From contig NZ_CP104040.1 in assembly GCF_025152745.1 (NCBI RefSeq), positions 2,852,001 to 2,916,000 of the forward strand: DNA of 64,000 bases. The letters run 5' to 3'. Positions 54,728-63,209 of the stretch are shown piece after piece (within the stretch, counting starts at the first letter, position 1; each line of letters begins with the position of its first letter). Made by a program: the position numbers and the translations under genes. The stretch comes from Rhizobium sp. WSM4643. Lineage in GTDB: Bacteria > Pseudomonadota > Alphaproteobacteria > Rhizobiales > Rhizobiaceae. Under the pieces are notes generated by a model that did not search any database, was not told the DNA's origin, and worked only from the letters and a program-made list of their open reading frames with translations.

Positions 54728-55600
54728 GTGACAGTTGCGTCGAAGACGGTTTCGGACGTCATACACTCGCATTTGGGGGTGTTGACGCGTGCCGAGAAGC
54801 AGCTGGCCGAAAGCCTGCTCGACAATTATCCGGTCTCCGGCCTCGGCAGCATTACCACGATCGCCGAGAACGCCGGCGTCTCGACGCCAACCGTCGTGCG
54901 TATGGTGCAGAAACTCGGCTTCAAGGGCTATCCGGACTTTCAGGCGCATCTGCATCAGGAAGTCGAGGCGACGATCTCGAACCCGATCGCCAAGCACGAC
55001 CGCTGGGCGCAGAATGCCCCGGGCACGCATATTCTCAACCGTTTCGCCGATGCTATCATGGGCAATCTGCGCCAGACGCTGACCGATCTCGACACCGCGA
55101 CTTTCGACAGCGTCGCCGCGCTGCTTTCCGACCGCAAGCGTGGCCTCTATTTCGTCGGTGGCCGCATCACCGGCGCGCTTGCAGAGTATTTCTTCACCCA
55201 CATGCAGGTGATCCGGCCGGCAACGACGCTGCTATCTTCGAATTCCAGCAGCTGGCCGCAATATGCCCTCAACATGAATGCGGGCGACATCCTGATTATC
55301 TTCGACATCCGCCGCTACGAGCAGGAGATGGTGAGCCTCGCCACCGCCGCCCGCAAGCGCGGCGCCGAAATCGTCGTCTTCACCGACCAGTGGGGCTCGC
55401 CGGCCGCCAAGCTCGCCAGGCATGCCTTCCGCGTCCGGATCGAGGCGCCGTCGGCCTGGGATTCCTCCGTCGTCACCCTTTTCATCGTCGAAGCGCTGAT
55501 CGAGGCCGTTCAGAATTCGACCTGGGACGAGACGAAGGAACGCATGAAGACACTGGAAGGCCTGTTCGAGCAGACCAGGCTTTTCCGCAAACCGGGTTAG
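54728..55600 (+). CDS. MurR/RpiR-family transcriptional regulator
   Basis: A protein of 290 residues from a GTG at 54728 with GGGGAG upstream; an earlier ATG at 54653 would overlap the start of the divergent gene. N-terminal HTH: SITTIAENAGVSTPTVVRMVQKLGF. C-terminal SIS domain: GLYFVGGRITGALAEYFF and FDIRRYEQEM. Such regulators bind a phosphosugar or amino-acid-like effector. It sits between the divergent amidohydrolase/permease genes and the downstream ABC importer, and probably controls both. Confidence 0.9.
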   Translation: MTVASKTVSDVIHSHLGVLTRAEKQLAESLLDNYPVSGLGSITTIAENAGVSTPTVVRMVQKLGFKGYPDFQAHLHQEVEATISNPIAKHDRWAQNAPGTHILNRFADAIMGNLRQTLTDLDTATFDSVAALLSDRKRGLYFVGGRITGALAEYFFTHMQVIRPATTLLSSNSSSWPQYALNMNAGDILIIFDIRRYEQEMVSLATAARKRGAEIVVFTDQWGSPAAKLARHAFRVRIEAPSAWDSSVVTLFIVEALIEAVQNSTWDETKERMKTLEGLFEQTRLFRKPG

Positions 55601-55790
55601 GAGGACAAGACTAAAACAGAAGAAAAACAATGACGGATCTTGGCGAAAGCAGACGGCGTTGTCGCAAATAAAACATTTGCTGCAACCTCCGCTATTCACA
55701 GCAGAATTAACGTCATCCTACTGTCACACAAGCTTCACGTAATCTCATTAACAGCATCGCCAGACACTGAAAACCCGAAGGAGAACAACA

Positions 55791-56894
55791 GTGATCTCTA
55801 ACATTTCTCGACTACTGTCGCTTTCTACTGCGATGATCGTAGCTTCGACCGCGATTGCCGCTGCCGAGCCGAGCGCTGAACTTATCGCCGCCGCCAAGAA
55901 GGAAGGCACCCTGACGACGATCGCTCTTCCGCACGACTGGTGCGGCTACGGCGAAGTCATCGCCGGCTTCAAGGCCAAGTATGGCCTCGAGGTCAACGAG
56001 CTCAACCCGGATGCGGGTTCGGGCGACGAAGTCGAAGCCATCAAGGCCAACAAGGGCAACACCGGCCCGCAGGCTCCTGACGTCATCGACGTCGGCCTCT
56101 CTTTCGGCCCGTCCGCCAAGAAAGACGGCCTGATCCAACCTTACAAGGTCTCCACCTGGGACTCCATCCCGGGCACCGCCAAGGATGCCGACGGCTACTG
56201 GTACGGCGATTATTATGGCGTTCTCTCGTTCCTCGTGAACAAGGATCTCGTCAAGGAATCGCCGGCCGATTGGGCCGATCTGAAGAAGAGCGACTACGCA
56301 AACAGCGTCGCCCTCGCGGGCGATCCGCGCGCCGCTAACCAGGCTGTCCAGGGCGTTTATGCCGCTGGTCTTTCCGCATCCGGCGGTGACGCGGCCAAGG
56401 CAGGCGAAGAAGGCCTGAAGTTCTTCGCCGAATTGAACAAGAGCGGTAATTTCGTGCCGGTTGTCGGCAAGGCGGCTCCGTTCGCCCAGGGCTCGACGCC
56501 GATCATCATTGCCTGGGATTACAACGCCCTCTCCTGGGGCGAAAGCCTGAAGGGCAACCCTCCCTTCGAGGTCGTCGTTCCGAAGACAGGCGTCGTTGCC
56601 GGCGTCTACGTCCAGGCTATCTCCGCCTTCGCTCCGCACCCCAACGCTGCGAAGCTCTGGATGGAATACCTCTATTCCGACGAAGGTCAGCTCGGCTGGC
56701 TGAAGGGCTATTGCCACCCGATCCGCTTCAACGATCTTGCCAAGAACAACAAGATCCCGAAGGAACTGCTCGACAAGCTGCCGCCGGCTGCATCCTATGA
56801 AAAGGCTGTCTTCCCGACGCTCGAACAACAGTCTGCCGGCAAGGAAGCGATCACCAAGAATTGGGATTCCGTCGTCGGCGCCGCCGTCAAGTAA
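55791..56894 (+). CDS. ABC importer periplasmic solute-binding protein
   Basis: A protein of 367 residues from a GTG with an AAGGAG site. The signal peptide ends near AIAAAEPS. The mature part begins ELIAAAKKEGTLTTIALPHDWCGYGEVI, the ferric-ion/polyamine-binding-protein (Fbp/PotD-like) layout, and DYYGVLSFLVNKDLVKE and PDVIDVGLSF line the cleft. It should deliver its ligand to the permeases downstream. The local context suggests an amino acid derivative or polyamine rather than iron. Confidence 0.9.
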   Translation: MISNISRLLSLSTAMIVASTAIAAAEPSAELIAAAKKEGTLTTIALPHDWCGYGEVIAGFKAKYGLEVNELNPDAGSGDEVEAIKANKGNTGPQAPDVIDVGLSFGPSAKKDGLIQPYKVSTWDSIPGTAKDADGYWYGDYYGVLSFLVNKDLVKESPADWADLKKSDYANSVALAGDPRAANQAVQGVYAAGLSASGGDAAKAGEEGLKFFAELNKSGNFVPVVGKAAPFAQGSTPIIIAWDYNALSWGESLKGNPPFEVVVPKTGVVAGVYVQAISAFAPHPNAAKLWMEYLYSDEGQLGWLKGYCHPIRFNDLAKNNKIPKELLDKLPPAASYEKAVFPTLEQQSAGKEAITKNWDSVVGAAVK

Positions 56895-56906
56895 CCTCTG
56901 ATCCTG

Positions 56907-56934
56907 CCTCCCCGCCGCAAGGCGGGGAGGTTTC
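56907..56934 (+). terminator. Hairpin between binding-protein and permease genes
   Basis: CCTCCCCGCC-GCAA-GGCGGGGAGG, a perfect 10-bp stem with a GNRA-like tetraloop, followed by TTTC. It may partially terminate or stabilise the binding-protein mRNA, a common way to keep the binding protein in excess. Confidence 0.6.
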
Positions 56935-56952
56935 TCACTCCGACGCCCCAGG

Positions 56953-57858
56953 ATGAGCTTTTCCATGAGCACCGTTTCAACGCCTATGGTGCGCAGCGCC
57001 CCCTTGATCAACAGAGATCGCGTGATCGACTGGCTGGGCATTGCACCCTTCATCATTTTCTCCCTGCTGTTCCTGATCATCCCCACGCTTTATCTTGTGG
57101 CGGGCGCATTCCTGACGCCCGAGGGCGATTTGACGCTGAAGAATATCGGTGATCTGTTTACCCCATCCATCATGAGCGCCTACTCGATCAGTATCCGTGT
57201 GTCGGTGGCGTCGGCTCTTGGCGGTGCGCTGATCGGCTTCTTCCTCGCCTGGGCCGTCGTGCTCGGCGGCCTGCCCGCCTCCGTCCGCTCGACGCTGCTG
57301 ACCTTCTCCGGCGTCGCGTCGAATTTTGCCGGCGTGCCGCTTGCCTTCGCCTTTCTCGCAACGCTCGGCCGCACCGGGCTTGTGACGATTTTTCTGCGCG
57401 AATGGTTCGGCTTCAATCTCTACGGCACCGGCTTTAATCTGCTGTCCTTCTTCGGCCTCACCATCACCTACATGTATTTCCAGATTCCGCTGATGGTGCT
57501 GATCCTGACGCCGGCCCTCGACGGCATGAAGAAGGAATGGCGCGAAGCCTCGCAGATCCTCGGCGCCACCAACCGCCAATACTGGACGATGGTCGCGCTG
57601 CCGATCCTCTGGCCGAGCCTGCTCGGCACGACGCTGCTGCTCTTCGCCAACGCCTTCGGCGCCATTGCCACCGCTTTCGCGCTGACCGGCAGTTCGCTGA
57701 ACATCGTGCCGATCCTGCTCTATGCGCAGATTCGCGGCGACGTTCTGCACAATGCCAATCTCGGTTACGCCATCGCGCTCGGCATGATCGTCATCACCGG
57801 CGTCTCCAACGTCCTTTACCTCATGCTGCGCATGCGCGCAGAACGGTGGCAGAAATGA
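56953..57858 (+). CDS. ABC importer permease 1
   Basis: A protein of 301 residues (start 56953, or the ATG at 56965). Six membrane helices are expected. The cytoplasmic EAA-type loop is DGMKKEWREASQILGATNRQYW with the conserved Gly, the contact site for the ATPase. The membrane parts (IIFSLLFLIIPTLYLVAGAF, TGFNLLSFFGLTITYMYFQI) match the PotB/FbpB-like permeases. It overlaps the next permease by 4 bp (ATGA). Confidence 0.92.
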   Translation: MSFSMSTVSTPMVRSAPLINRDRVIDWLGIAPFIIFSLLFLIIPTLYLVAGAFLTPEGDLTLKNIGDLFTPSIMSAYSISIRVSVASALGGALIGFFLAWAVVLGGLPASVRSTLLTFSGVASNFAGVPLAFAFLATLGRTGLVTIFLREWFGFNLYGTGFNLLSFFGLTITYMYFQIPLMVLILTPALDGMKKEWREASQILGATNRQYWTMVALPILWPSLLGTTLLLFANAFGAIATAFALTGSSLNIVPILLYAQIRGDVLHNANLGYAIALGMIVITGVSNVLYLMLRMRAERWQK

Positions 57859-58643
57859 AAGCTCAGCGTCTCGGAGCCTGGATCGCCGTCATTCTGGGTG
57901 CATCCTATTTCGTCATCCCGTTGATCGGCACAATCGAGTTTTCATTGCGCATGCGTCGCGGCGAATACAGCCTTGATGCTTATAAGTCGGTATTCTCCGA
58001 CATTCAGTTCCGCGAGACCTTCGGCTATTCCATGCTAATGGCGTTGCTCACCATCGTCTTCGGCATGCTGCTCGTCGTGCCGACGGCCTATTGGGTGCGG
58101 CTGCGGCTGCCGCAGATGCGTCCGGTCGTCGAATTCATCACCCTGCTGCCGCTTGTCATTCCGGCAATCGTCATCGTCTTCGGATACCTCAGGATGTATA
58201 ATTCGTCGTCCTACCTGCCGCTGACGGGTTCGACGACCGGCACCAACATCCTGCTGGTCTTCTCCTATATCACCCTGTCCCTGCCCTATATGTACCGCGC
58301 CGTCGATACCGCCATGCGCGCCATCGACGTCCGCACGCTGACGGAAGCGGCCGAAAGCCTCGGCGCCCGATGGACGACCATCATGTTCAAATGCATTTTC
58401 CCGAACGTCATGAGCGGCGTGCTCTCAGGCGCTTTCATCACGCTCGCGATCGTCATGGGCGAATTCACCTTTGCCGCACTTCTGAACCGTCCGGCCTTCG
58501 GTCCCTACCTGCAGCTCGTCGGCGCCAACAAGGCCTATGAGCCTTCGGCGCTTGCCGTCATCGCCTTCTCGATCACCTGGCTCAGCATGGGCCTGCTCAA
58601 CATCGTTTCCCGCGTCGGCAAAGCCCGCCCGGCAAAGGCTTAA
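57855..58643 (+). CDS. ABC importer permease 2
   Basis: A protein of 262 residues from MKAQRLGAWI, which overlaps the stop of permease 1. Six helices; EAA loop RTLTEAAESLGARWTTIMFK. PotC-like. The pair of permeases with one ATPase and one binding protein makes a complete importer. It ends 12 bp before the ATPase gene. Confidence 0.92.
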   Translation: MKAQRLGAWIAVILGASYFVIPLIGTIEFSLRMRRGEYSLDAYKSVFSDIQFRETFGYSMLMALLTIVFGMLLVVPTAYWVRLRLPQMRPVVEFITLLPLVIPAIVIVFGYLRMYNSSSYLPLTGSTTGTNILLVFSYITLSLPYMYRAVDTAMRAIDVRTLTEAAESLGARWTTIMFKCIFPNVMSGVLSGAFITLAIVMGEFTFAALLNRPAFGPYLQLVGANKAYEPSALAVIAFSITWLSMGLLNIVSRVGKARPAKA

Positions 58644-58655
58644 GGTATCTGGCTC

Positions 58656-59714
58656 ATGTCTTTTCTCACGCTGACCAACATTCAGAAATCCTTCGGCCCG
58701 GTTCAGGTCGTCAAGAACTTCAACATGACGATCGAGAAGGGTGAGTTCGTCTCCTTCCTCGGACCGTCGGGCTGCGGCAAGACGACCGTTCTGCGCATGA
58801 TCGCCGGCTTCGAAACGCCAACTGGCGGCACGCTGACCATCAACGGCAAGGACCAAAGCGCGCTGAAGCCGAACCAGCGCAATATCGGCATGGTGTTCCA
58901 GGCCTACGCGCTCTTCCCCAACATGACGGTACACGACAATGTCGCCTTCGGTCTCAAGGTCGCCGGCGCCCCAAAACCTGAGATCGACGCCCGCGTCAAG
59001 GAAATGCTCGGCCTGATCAAGCTCGATCACCTGGCCGACCGCTTCCCCTATCAACTGTCGGGTGGCCAGCAGCAGCGAGTAGCCCTTGCCCGTGCGCTTG
59101 CCGTCAAGCCGCAGGTGTTGCTGCTCGACGAGCCGCTCTCCGCACTCGACGCCAAGATCCGCGTGTCGCTGCGCGAGGAAATCCGCCAGATCCAGCAGCA
59201 GCTCGGCATCACCACGGTCTTCGTCACCCATGATCAGGAAGAAGCCCTGTCGATTTCCGACCGCATCGTCGTCATGAATGCCGGCAAGGCCGACCAGATC
59301 GGTTCGCCTTTCGAGATCTACAATACGCCGGCAACGCGCTTCGTCGCCTCCTTCGTCGGCACGCTGAACCTCATCGAGGCCAAGGTCGTCGATCCCGATA
59401 CCAACCGCATCCAGATCGGCGATCAGGGTATAACGCTGAAGCAGTCGGTCGCTGCCCACAAGGCCGGAGAAACCATCTCGCTGGCGCTACGCCCGGAAGC
59501 GGGCTCGCTCTCCGACATCAAGAGCGACACGGCGCTGACCGGCCAGGTCGTTTCGGCCCACTTCCTGGGGTCGGTCATCCGCACCCGCATGAATGTCGGC
59601 GGTAACGTCATCTCCTTCGACATGTTCAACAGCCCCGGCACCACCCCGCCGCAGGCCGGCGAAACGGTGACGCTGCGATTCATGGCAGCCGACCTGCTCA
59701 TCATCCGCGACTGA
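58656..59714 (+). CDS. ABC importer ATP-binding protein (PotA-like)
   Basis: A protein of 352 residues. Walker A GPSGCGKTT, the Q-loop VFQAYALFPNM, the signature LSGGQQQR, Walker B VLLLDEPLSALD and the switch His in VFVTHDQEE are all present. A C-terminal TOBE-like domain (ISLALRPEAGSLSD...) follows, as in PotA/FbpC. It completes the importer operon and is followed by a terminator. Confidence 0.95.
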   Translation: MSFLTLTNIQKSFGPVQVVKNFNMTIEKGEFVSFLGPSGCGKTTVLRMIAGFETPTGGTLTINGKDQSALKPNQRNIGMVFQAYALFPNMTVHDNVAFGLKVAGAPKPEIDARVKEMLGLIKLDHLADRFPYQLSGGQQQRVALARALAVKPQVLLLDEPLSALDAKIRVSLREEIRQIQQQLGITTVFVTHDQEEALSISDRIVVMNAGKADQIGSPFEIYNTPATRFVASFVGTLNLIEAKVVDPDTNRIQIGDQGITLKQSVAAHKAGETISLALRPEAGSLSDIKSDTALTGQVVSAHFLGSVIRTRMNVGGNVISFDMFNSPGTTPPQAGETVTLRFMAADLLIIRD

Positions 59715-59736
59715 TTTCGCCAATACTGCTCAGGCA

Positions 59737-59764
59737 AAAGGCGCGCGAAACGGCGCCTTTTTCA
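59737..59764 (+). terminator. Terminator of the ABC importer operon
   Basis: AAAGGCGC and GCGCCTTT form an 8-bp stem with an 8-nt loop, followed by TTTC, 22 bp after the ATPase stop. Confidence 0.8.
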
Positions 59765-59908
59765 TTTCAGGCCGGCCGACTTGTCAGCAATCGTGATGCA
59801 GCCATCACCGCAAAGCGCTTGAACTCTCCAAGGTCAGTGCCAGAAGTTGAGCAAACCAAATGAGCCCGGTAGCCCTCTGTCCGGCATTTTACGCGATGGG
59901 ATATGTCA

Positions 59909-60214
59909 ATGATTACCTGCCACCTGCGTTATATGATCGACCCCTACAAGCTTGCCGAATTCGAGGAATATGCCCGGCTCTGGATTCCGATCGTCAACAG
60001 GATGGGCGGCACCCATCACGGCTATTTCCTGCCGTCCGAAGGCGCCAACAATATTGCCGTTGCATTGTTTTCCTTCCCGAGCCTTGCCGCCTACGAGGAC
60101 TATCGCACACGCATGGCAAACGATCCGGAATGTCAGGCCGCTTTCGAACTCGACAAACGCAACCGCATCATCGTCAGCTATGAACGCAGCTTCATGCGGC
60201 CCGTGCTCGGCTGA
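59909..60214 (+). CDS. NIPSNAP family protein
   Basis: A protein of 101 residues from the ATG at 59909 (GGGAT seven bases upstream; an ATG two codons earlier is possible). The dimeric alpha/beta-barrel fold of NIPSNAP is suggested by ITCHLRYMIDPYKLAEFEEY, THHGYFLPSEG and ALFSFPSLAAYEDYR. Such small proteins are often found beside transporters and catabolic genes; the biochemical role is not settled. It is monocistronic and ends at a bidirectional terminator. Confidence 0.85.
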   Translation: MITCHLRYMIDPYKLAEFEEYARLWIPIVNRMGGTHHGYFLPSEGANNIAVALFSFPSLAAYEDYRTRMANDPECQAAFELDKRNRIIVSYERSFMRPVLG

Positions 60215-60233
60215 TCGAACCGCGGGCGGCGGG

Positions 60234-60276
60234 AACGAAAAAGCCCCTCCAGGCTGGCTGGCGGGGCTTTTTCGTT
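60234..60276. terminator. Bidirectional terminator between NIPSNAP and sugar ABC operon
   Basis: Arms AACGAAAAAGCCCC (60234-60247) and GGGGCTTTTTCGTT (60263-60276), 14 bp perfect, 15-base loop. It separates two convergent transcription units. Confidence 0.9.
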
Positions 60277-60287
60277 CTGTCATGCGC

Positions 60288-61289
60288 TTAGCGGATCGCC
60301 TGGTCGTCGACGTCAAAACGATGGACATGCGCCTGGTCCGGTGTTGCATAGACGATCTCGTCCGGCTCATACTGGTGCTCGCCGAAAAGACGCGCCGTCA
60401 ACAGGCCGCATTGATCGGATTCCAGATAGATGATCGTGTCGGCGCCGAGATGCTCGACATGCACGACCTTCGCAGCCCAAGTCCCCTGCTCGCGCGACAG
60501 CGTCATATGTTCGGGACGCACGCCGATCGTCTTGGCACTGTGATCGCCGACTTTCTCGGCCGCGATGAAATTCATCTGCGGCGAGCCGATGAAGCCGGCG
60601 ACGAAGACATTGGCCGGTCGTTTGTAGAGTTCCATCGGCGAACCGATCTGCTCGATCGCCCCGGCATTCAAAACGACGATCTTGTCGGCAAGCGTCATCG
60701 CCTCGACCTGGTCGTGGGTGACATAGATCATCGTCGCCTTCAGGCTGCGGTGCAGTCGGGCGATTTCGAGGCGGGTCTGGACGCGCAGCGCCGCATCGAG
60801 GTTCGACAACGGCTCGTCGAAAAGAAAGAGTTCCGGTTCGCGCACGATGGCACGGCCGATGGCGACGCGCTGGCGCTGACCGCCGGAGAGTTCGGCCGGC
60901 CGTCGCGCCAGATAGGGTTCCAGCGAAAGCATGCCGGATGCCTTGCTGACACGCTTGTCGATCTCGTCCTTGGCGGTGCCGGCCTGCTTGAGGCCAAGCC
61001 CCATATTGTCCTTGACCGTCAGATGCGGATAGAGCGCGTAGGACTGAAACACCATGGCGATTCCGCGCTTGGCCGGTGGCGTCAGCGTCTCATCGCGGCC
61101 ATTGATGACGACGGCACCCGACGTGACGTCTTCGAGGCCTGCAATGCTGCGCAACAGCGTCGATTTCCCGCAGCCCGACGGCCCGACGAAGATGACGAAT
61201 TCGCCGTCCTTGACCTCGAGGTCGATGCCTTTCAGCACCTCATGCGTGCCATAGGTCTTGCGGATGGATTTGAGTTGAAGCGATCCCAC
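60288..61289 (-). CDS. Sugar ABC transporter ATP-binding protein (MalK/UgpC-like)
   Basis: A protein of 333 residues from a GTG ([11 protein letters not shown]) with AAGGAAAG upstream; the frame is open 19 codons further but without coding character. Walker [11 protein letters not shown]-loop [12 protein letters not shown], signature LSGGQRQR, Walker [13 protein letters not shown] and switch [14 protein letters not shown], then an OB/TOBE C-terminal domain ([10 protein letters not shown]). This is the CUT1 carbohydrate-importer class. It is the last gene of the leftward operon. Confidence 0.93.
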   Translation of the reverse strand: MGSLQLKSIRKTYGTHEVLKGIDLEVKDGEFVIFVGPSGCGKSTLLRSIAGLEDVTSGAVVINGRDETLTPPAKRGIAMVFQSYALYPHLTVKDNMGLGLKQAGTAKDEIDKRVSKASGMLSLEPYLARRPAELSGGQRQRVAIGRAIVREPELFLFDEPLSNLDAALRVQTRLEIARLHRSLKATMIYVTHDQVEAMTLADKIVVLNAGAIEQIGSPMELYKRPANVFVAGFIGSPQMNFIAAEKVGDHSAKTIGVRPEHMTLSREQGTWAAKVVHVEHLGADTIIYLESDQCGLLTARLFGEHQYEPDEIVYATPDQAHVHRFDVDDQAIR

Positions 61290-61299
61290 AGGTCTTTCC

Positions 61300-62364
61300 T
61301 TATAATCTGACCGGCTGGCCGGTACGCACGCTCTCGTCGGCGGCAAGGCAGATGCGCAGCGACGCTACCGCATCCGCCATATGGCGGCCTAGGTCTAGAT
61401 CCTCGCGGATCGCCCTCAGCATGAAGGCCTGTTCCAGGTCGCAGAGCGCCTGATGACCGGGCTCACCTTCCATCGTCATGTCCTGATCGGGTCGGATGAA
61501 CTTGCCGTCCGAGCCTGTCTCGGCCGTGTGCAGACGGATCACCGAGGTCTTGGTGTGCGTGTCGATATCGTCGGACTTGGCGTTCGGATCCATGACGATC
61601 GACACCGCGCCTTTTGGCGACATCACATCTTTCACGAAGAAGGCGGTTTCCGAGATCATCGGCCCCCAGCCGGCCTCGTACCAGCCGACGGAACCATCCT
61701 CGAACAGCACCTGCAGGTGACCGTAATTATACATGTTGGCGGCGATCTCTTCCGACATGCGCAGCCCCATGCCGCGCACCTCGACAGCCCTTGCGTCGGT
61801 GATCTGGCACATGACGTCGACGTAATGCACGCCGCAATCGACGATCGGCGAGGTGGTGCGCATCAGTGACTTATGCGTCGCCCAGGTCGGGCCGCTGGAC
61901 TGCTGGTTGAGGTTCATGCGGAAGACGTAAGGCGGGCCGAGCTTGCGCGCCTCCTCGATCAGCTTCATCCAGGAAGGGTGATGGCGAAGGATATAACCGA
62001 TCACCAGCTTGCGCCCGGCCTTCCCCGCTGCGGCGACGACGCGCTCGGCGTCGGCGACCGTGGTTGCCAGCGGTTTTTCAACGAAGACATCACAGCCAGC
62101 CTCGAAAGCGGCGACCGCATAATCAGCATGGCTGTCGGAATAGGTATTGATCGAGCAGAGGTCCGGTTTCAGCTCGGCGAGCGCCGTCGTGAAATCGGGA
62201 TGGATCGTATAGCCCTGCAGCTCGGGCTCCAATTGCGGCGTCGAGCGGTTGACGAGACCGACGATCTCAAAACCTGGATTGTTGTGGTAGGCAAGCGCAT
62301 GGCTGCGGCCCATGTTGCCGAGGCCGGCAACGAGGACGCGGATCGGCTTTTCGGATTGGCTCAC
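61300..62364 (-). CDS. Gfo/Idh/MocA-family oxidoreductase
   Basis: A protein of 354 residues. The N-terminal Rossmann loop is [26 protein letters not shown] holds the conserved Lys-Pro of the active-site loop, and [14 protein letters not shown] provides the catalytic D-x3-H. Such enzymes oxidise or reduce sugars and inositols with NAD(P). It overlaps the upstream permease gene by 4 bp, so it likely acts on the sugar imported by this operon. Confidence 0.92.
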   Translation of the reverse strand: MSQSEKPIRVLVAGLGNMGRSHALAYHNNPGFEIVGLVNRSTPQLEPELQGYTIHPDFTTALAELKPDLCSINTYSDSHADYAVAAFEAGCDVFVEKPLATTVADAERVVAAAGKAGRKLVIGYILRHHPSWMKLIEEARKLGPPYVFRMNLNQQSSGPTWATHKSLMRTTSPIVDCGVHYVDVMCQITDARAVEVRGMGLRMSEEIAANMYNYGHLQVLFEDGSVGWYEAGWGPMISETAFFVKDVMSPKGAVSIVMDPNAKSDDIDTHTKTSVIRLHTAETGSDGKFIRPDQDMTMEGEPGHQALCDLEQAFMLRAIREDLDLGRHMADAVASLRICLAADESVRTGQPVRL

Positions 62365-63200
62365 TTGACGGCTCCTGACGTGATGCCGCGGATCAGTTGC
62401 CGCGAGAAGATGACGTAGAGGACGAGGATCGGCAGGATCGCCAGCGACAGCGCCGCCAGCACCGCGTTCCAGTTGGTGACGAACTGGCCGATGAAGATCT
62501 GCGAGCCAAGCGTCACCGTCTTGGTGGCCTCGGAAGGTGCGAGGATCAGCGGGAACCAGAGATCGTTCCAGATCGGGATCATGGTGAAGACGGCGACCGT
62601 CGCCATGGCCGGGCGCACCAGCGGCAGCACCAGGCGGAAGAAGATCGCATATTCTGAAAGCCCGTCGATACGCCCGGCATTCTTCAGGTCGTCCGAAACC
62701 GTGCGCATGAATTCCGACAGGATGAAGATCGCCAGCGGTATGCCCTGCGCGGTATAGACGAGGATCAGCGCCGTCAGCGTATTGACGAAGCCGGCCGCCA
62801 CCATGCCCTGCAGGATCGCCACCGTGCCGAGACGGATCGGGATCATGATGCCGATCGCCATGTAAAGGCCGAGCAGCATATTGCCGCGGAAGCGATACTC
62901 AGAGAGCGCAAAGGCCGCCATGGCGCCGAACAGCAGCACCAGCAGGATCGAAACGATCGTGACGATGAAGCTGTTCTGGAAATAGGTGGCGAAATCGCCC
63001 TGCCCAAGCACCGTCTGATAGCCGACGAGGCTGAAGGTCGACGGCGTCGGGATCATCAGCGGCTCGCGGAAGATCGAGGCACGATCCTTGAACGAATTGA
63101 CGATGGTCAGGAAAACAGGAAACAGCGCGACCAGCGTATAGGCGCTGAGCGCCAGATGCACGAGGCCGGTGCGGATGGGAGATGTGCGTGCCTTGGACAT
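62361..63200 (-). CDS. Sugar ABC transporter permease (MalG-like)
   Basis: A protein of 279 residues with six helices. The EAA motif DDLKNAGRIDGLSEYAIFFR is the ATPase contact loop. N-terminal HLALSAYTLVALFPVFLTIVN and the periplasmic loop before FATYFQNSFIVTIVS match CUT1 MalG-type subunits. Its stop overlaps the Idh/MocA start; a 9-bp gap separates it from the MalF-like gene. Confidence 0.93.
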   Translation of the reverse strand: MSKARTSPIRTGLVHLALSAYTLVALFPVFLTIVNSFKDRASIFREPLMIPTPSTFSLVGYQTVLGQGDFATYFQNSFIVTIVSILLVLLFGAMAAFALSEYRFRGNMLLGLYMAIGIMIPIRLGTVAILQGMVAAGFVNTLTALILVYTAQGIPLAIFILSEFMRTVSDDLKNAGRIDGLSEYAIFFRLVLPLVRPAMATVAVFTMIPIWNDLWFPLILAPSEATKTVTLGSQIFIGQFVTNWNAVLAALSLAILPILVLYVIFSRQLIRGITSGAVK

Positions 63201-63209
63201 GCGCGCTCC

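Noticed and set aside
55791..58643. Ferric-iron importer
   Set aside because: The binding protein is Fbp-like in layout, but no iron-regulated site was seen and the neighbours point to amino-acid or amine metabolism.
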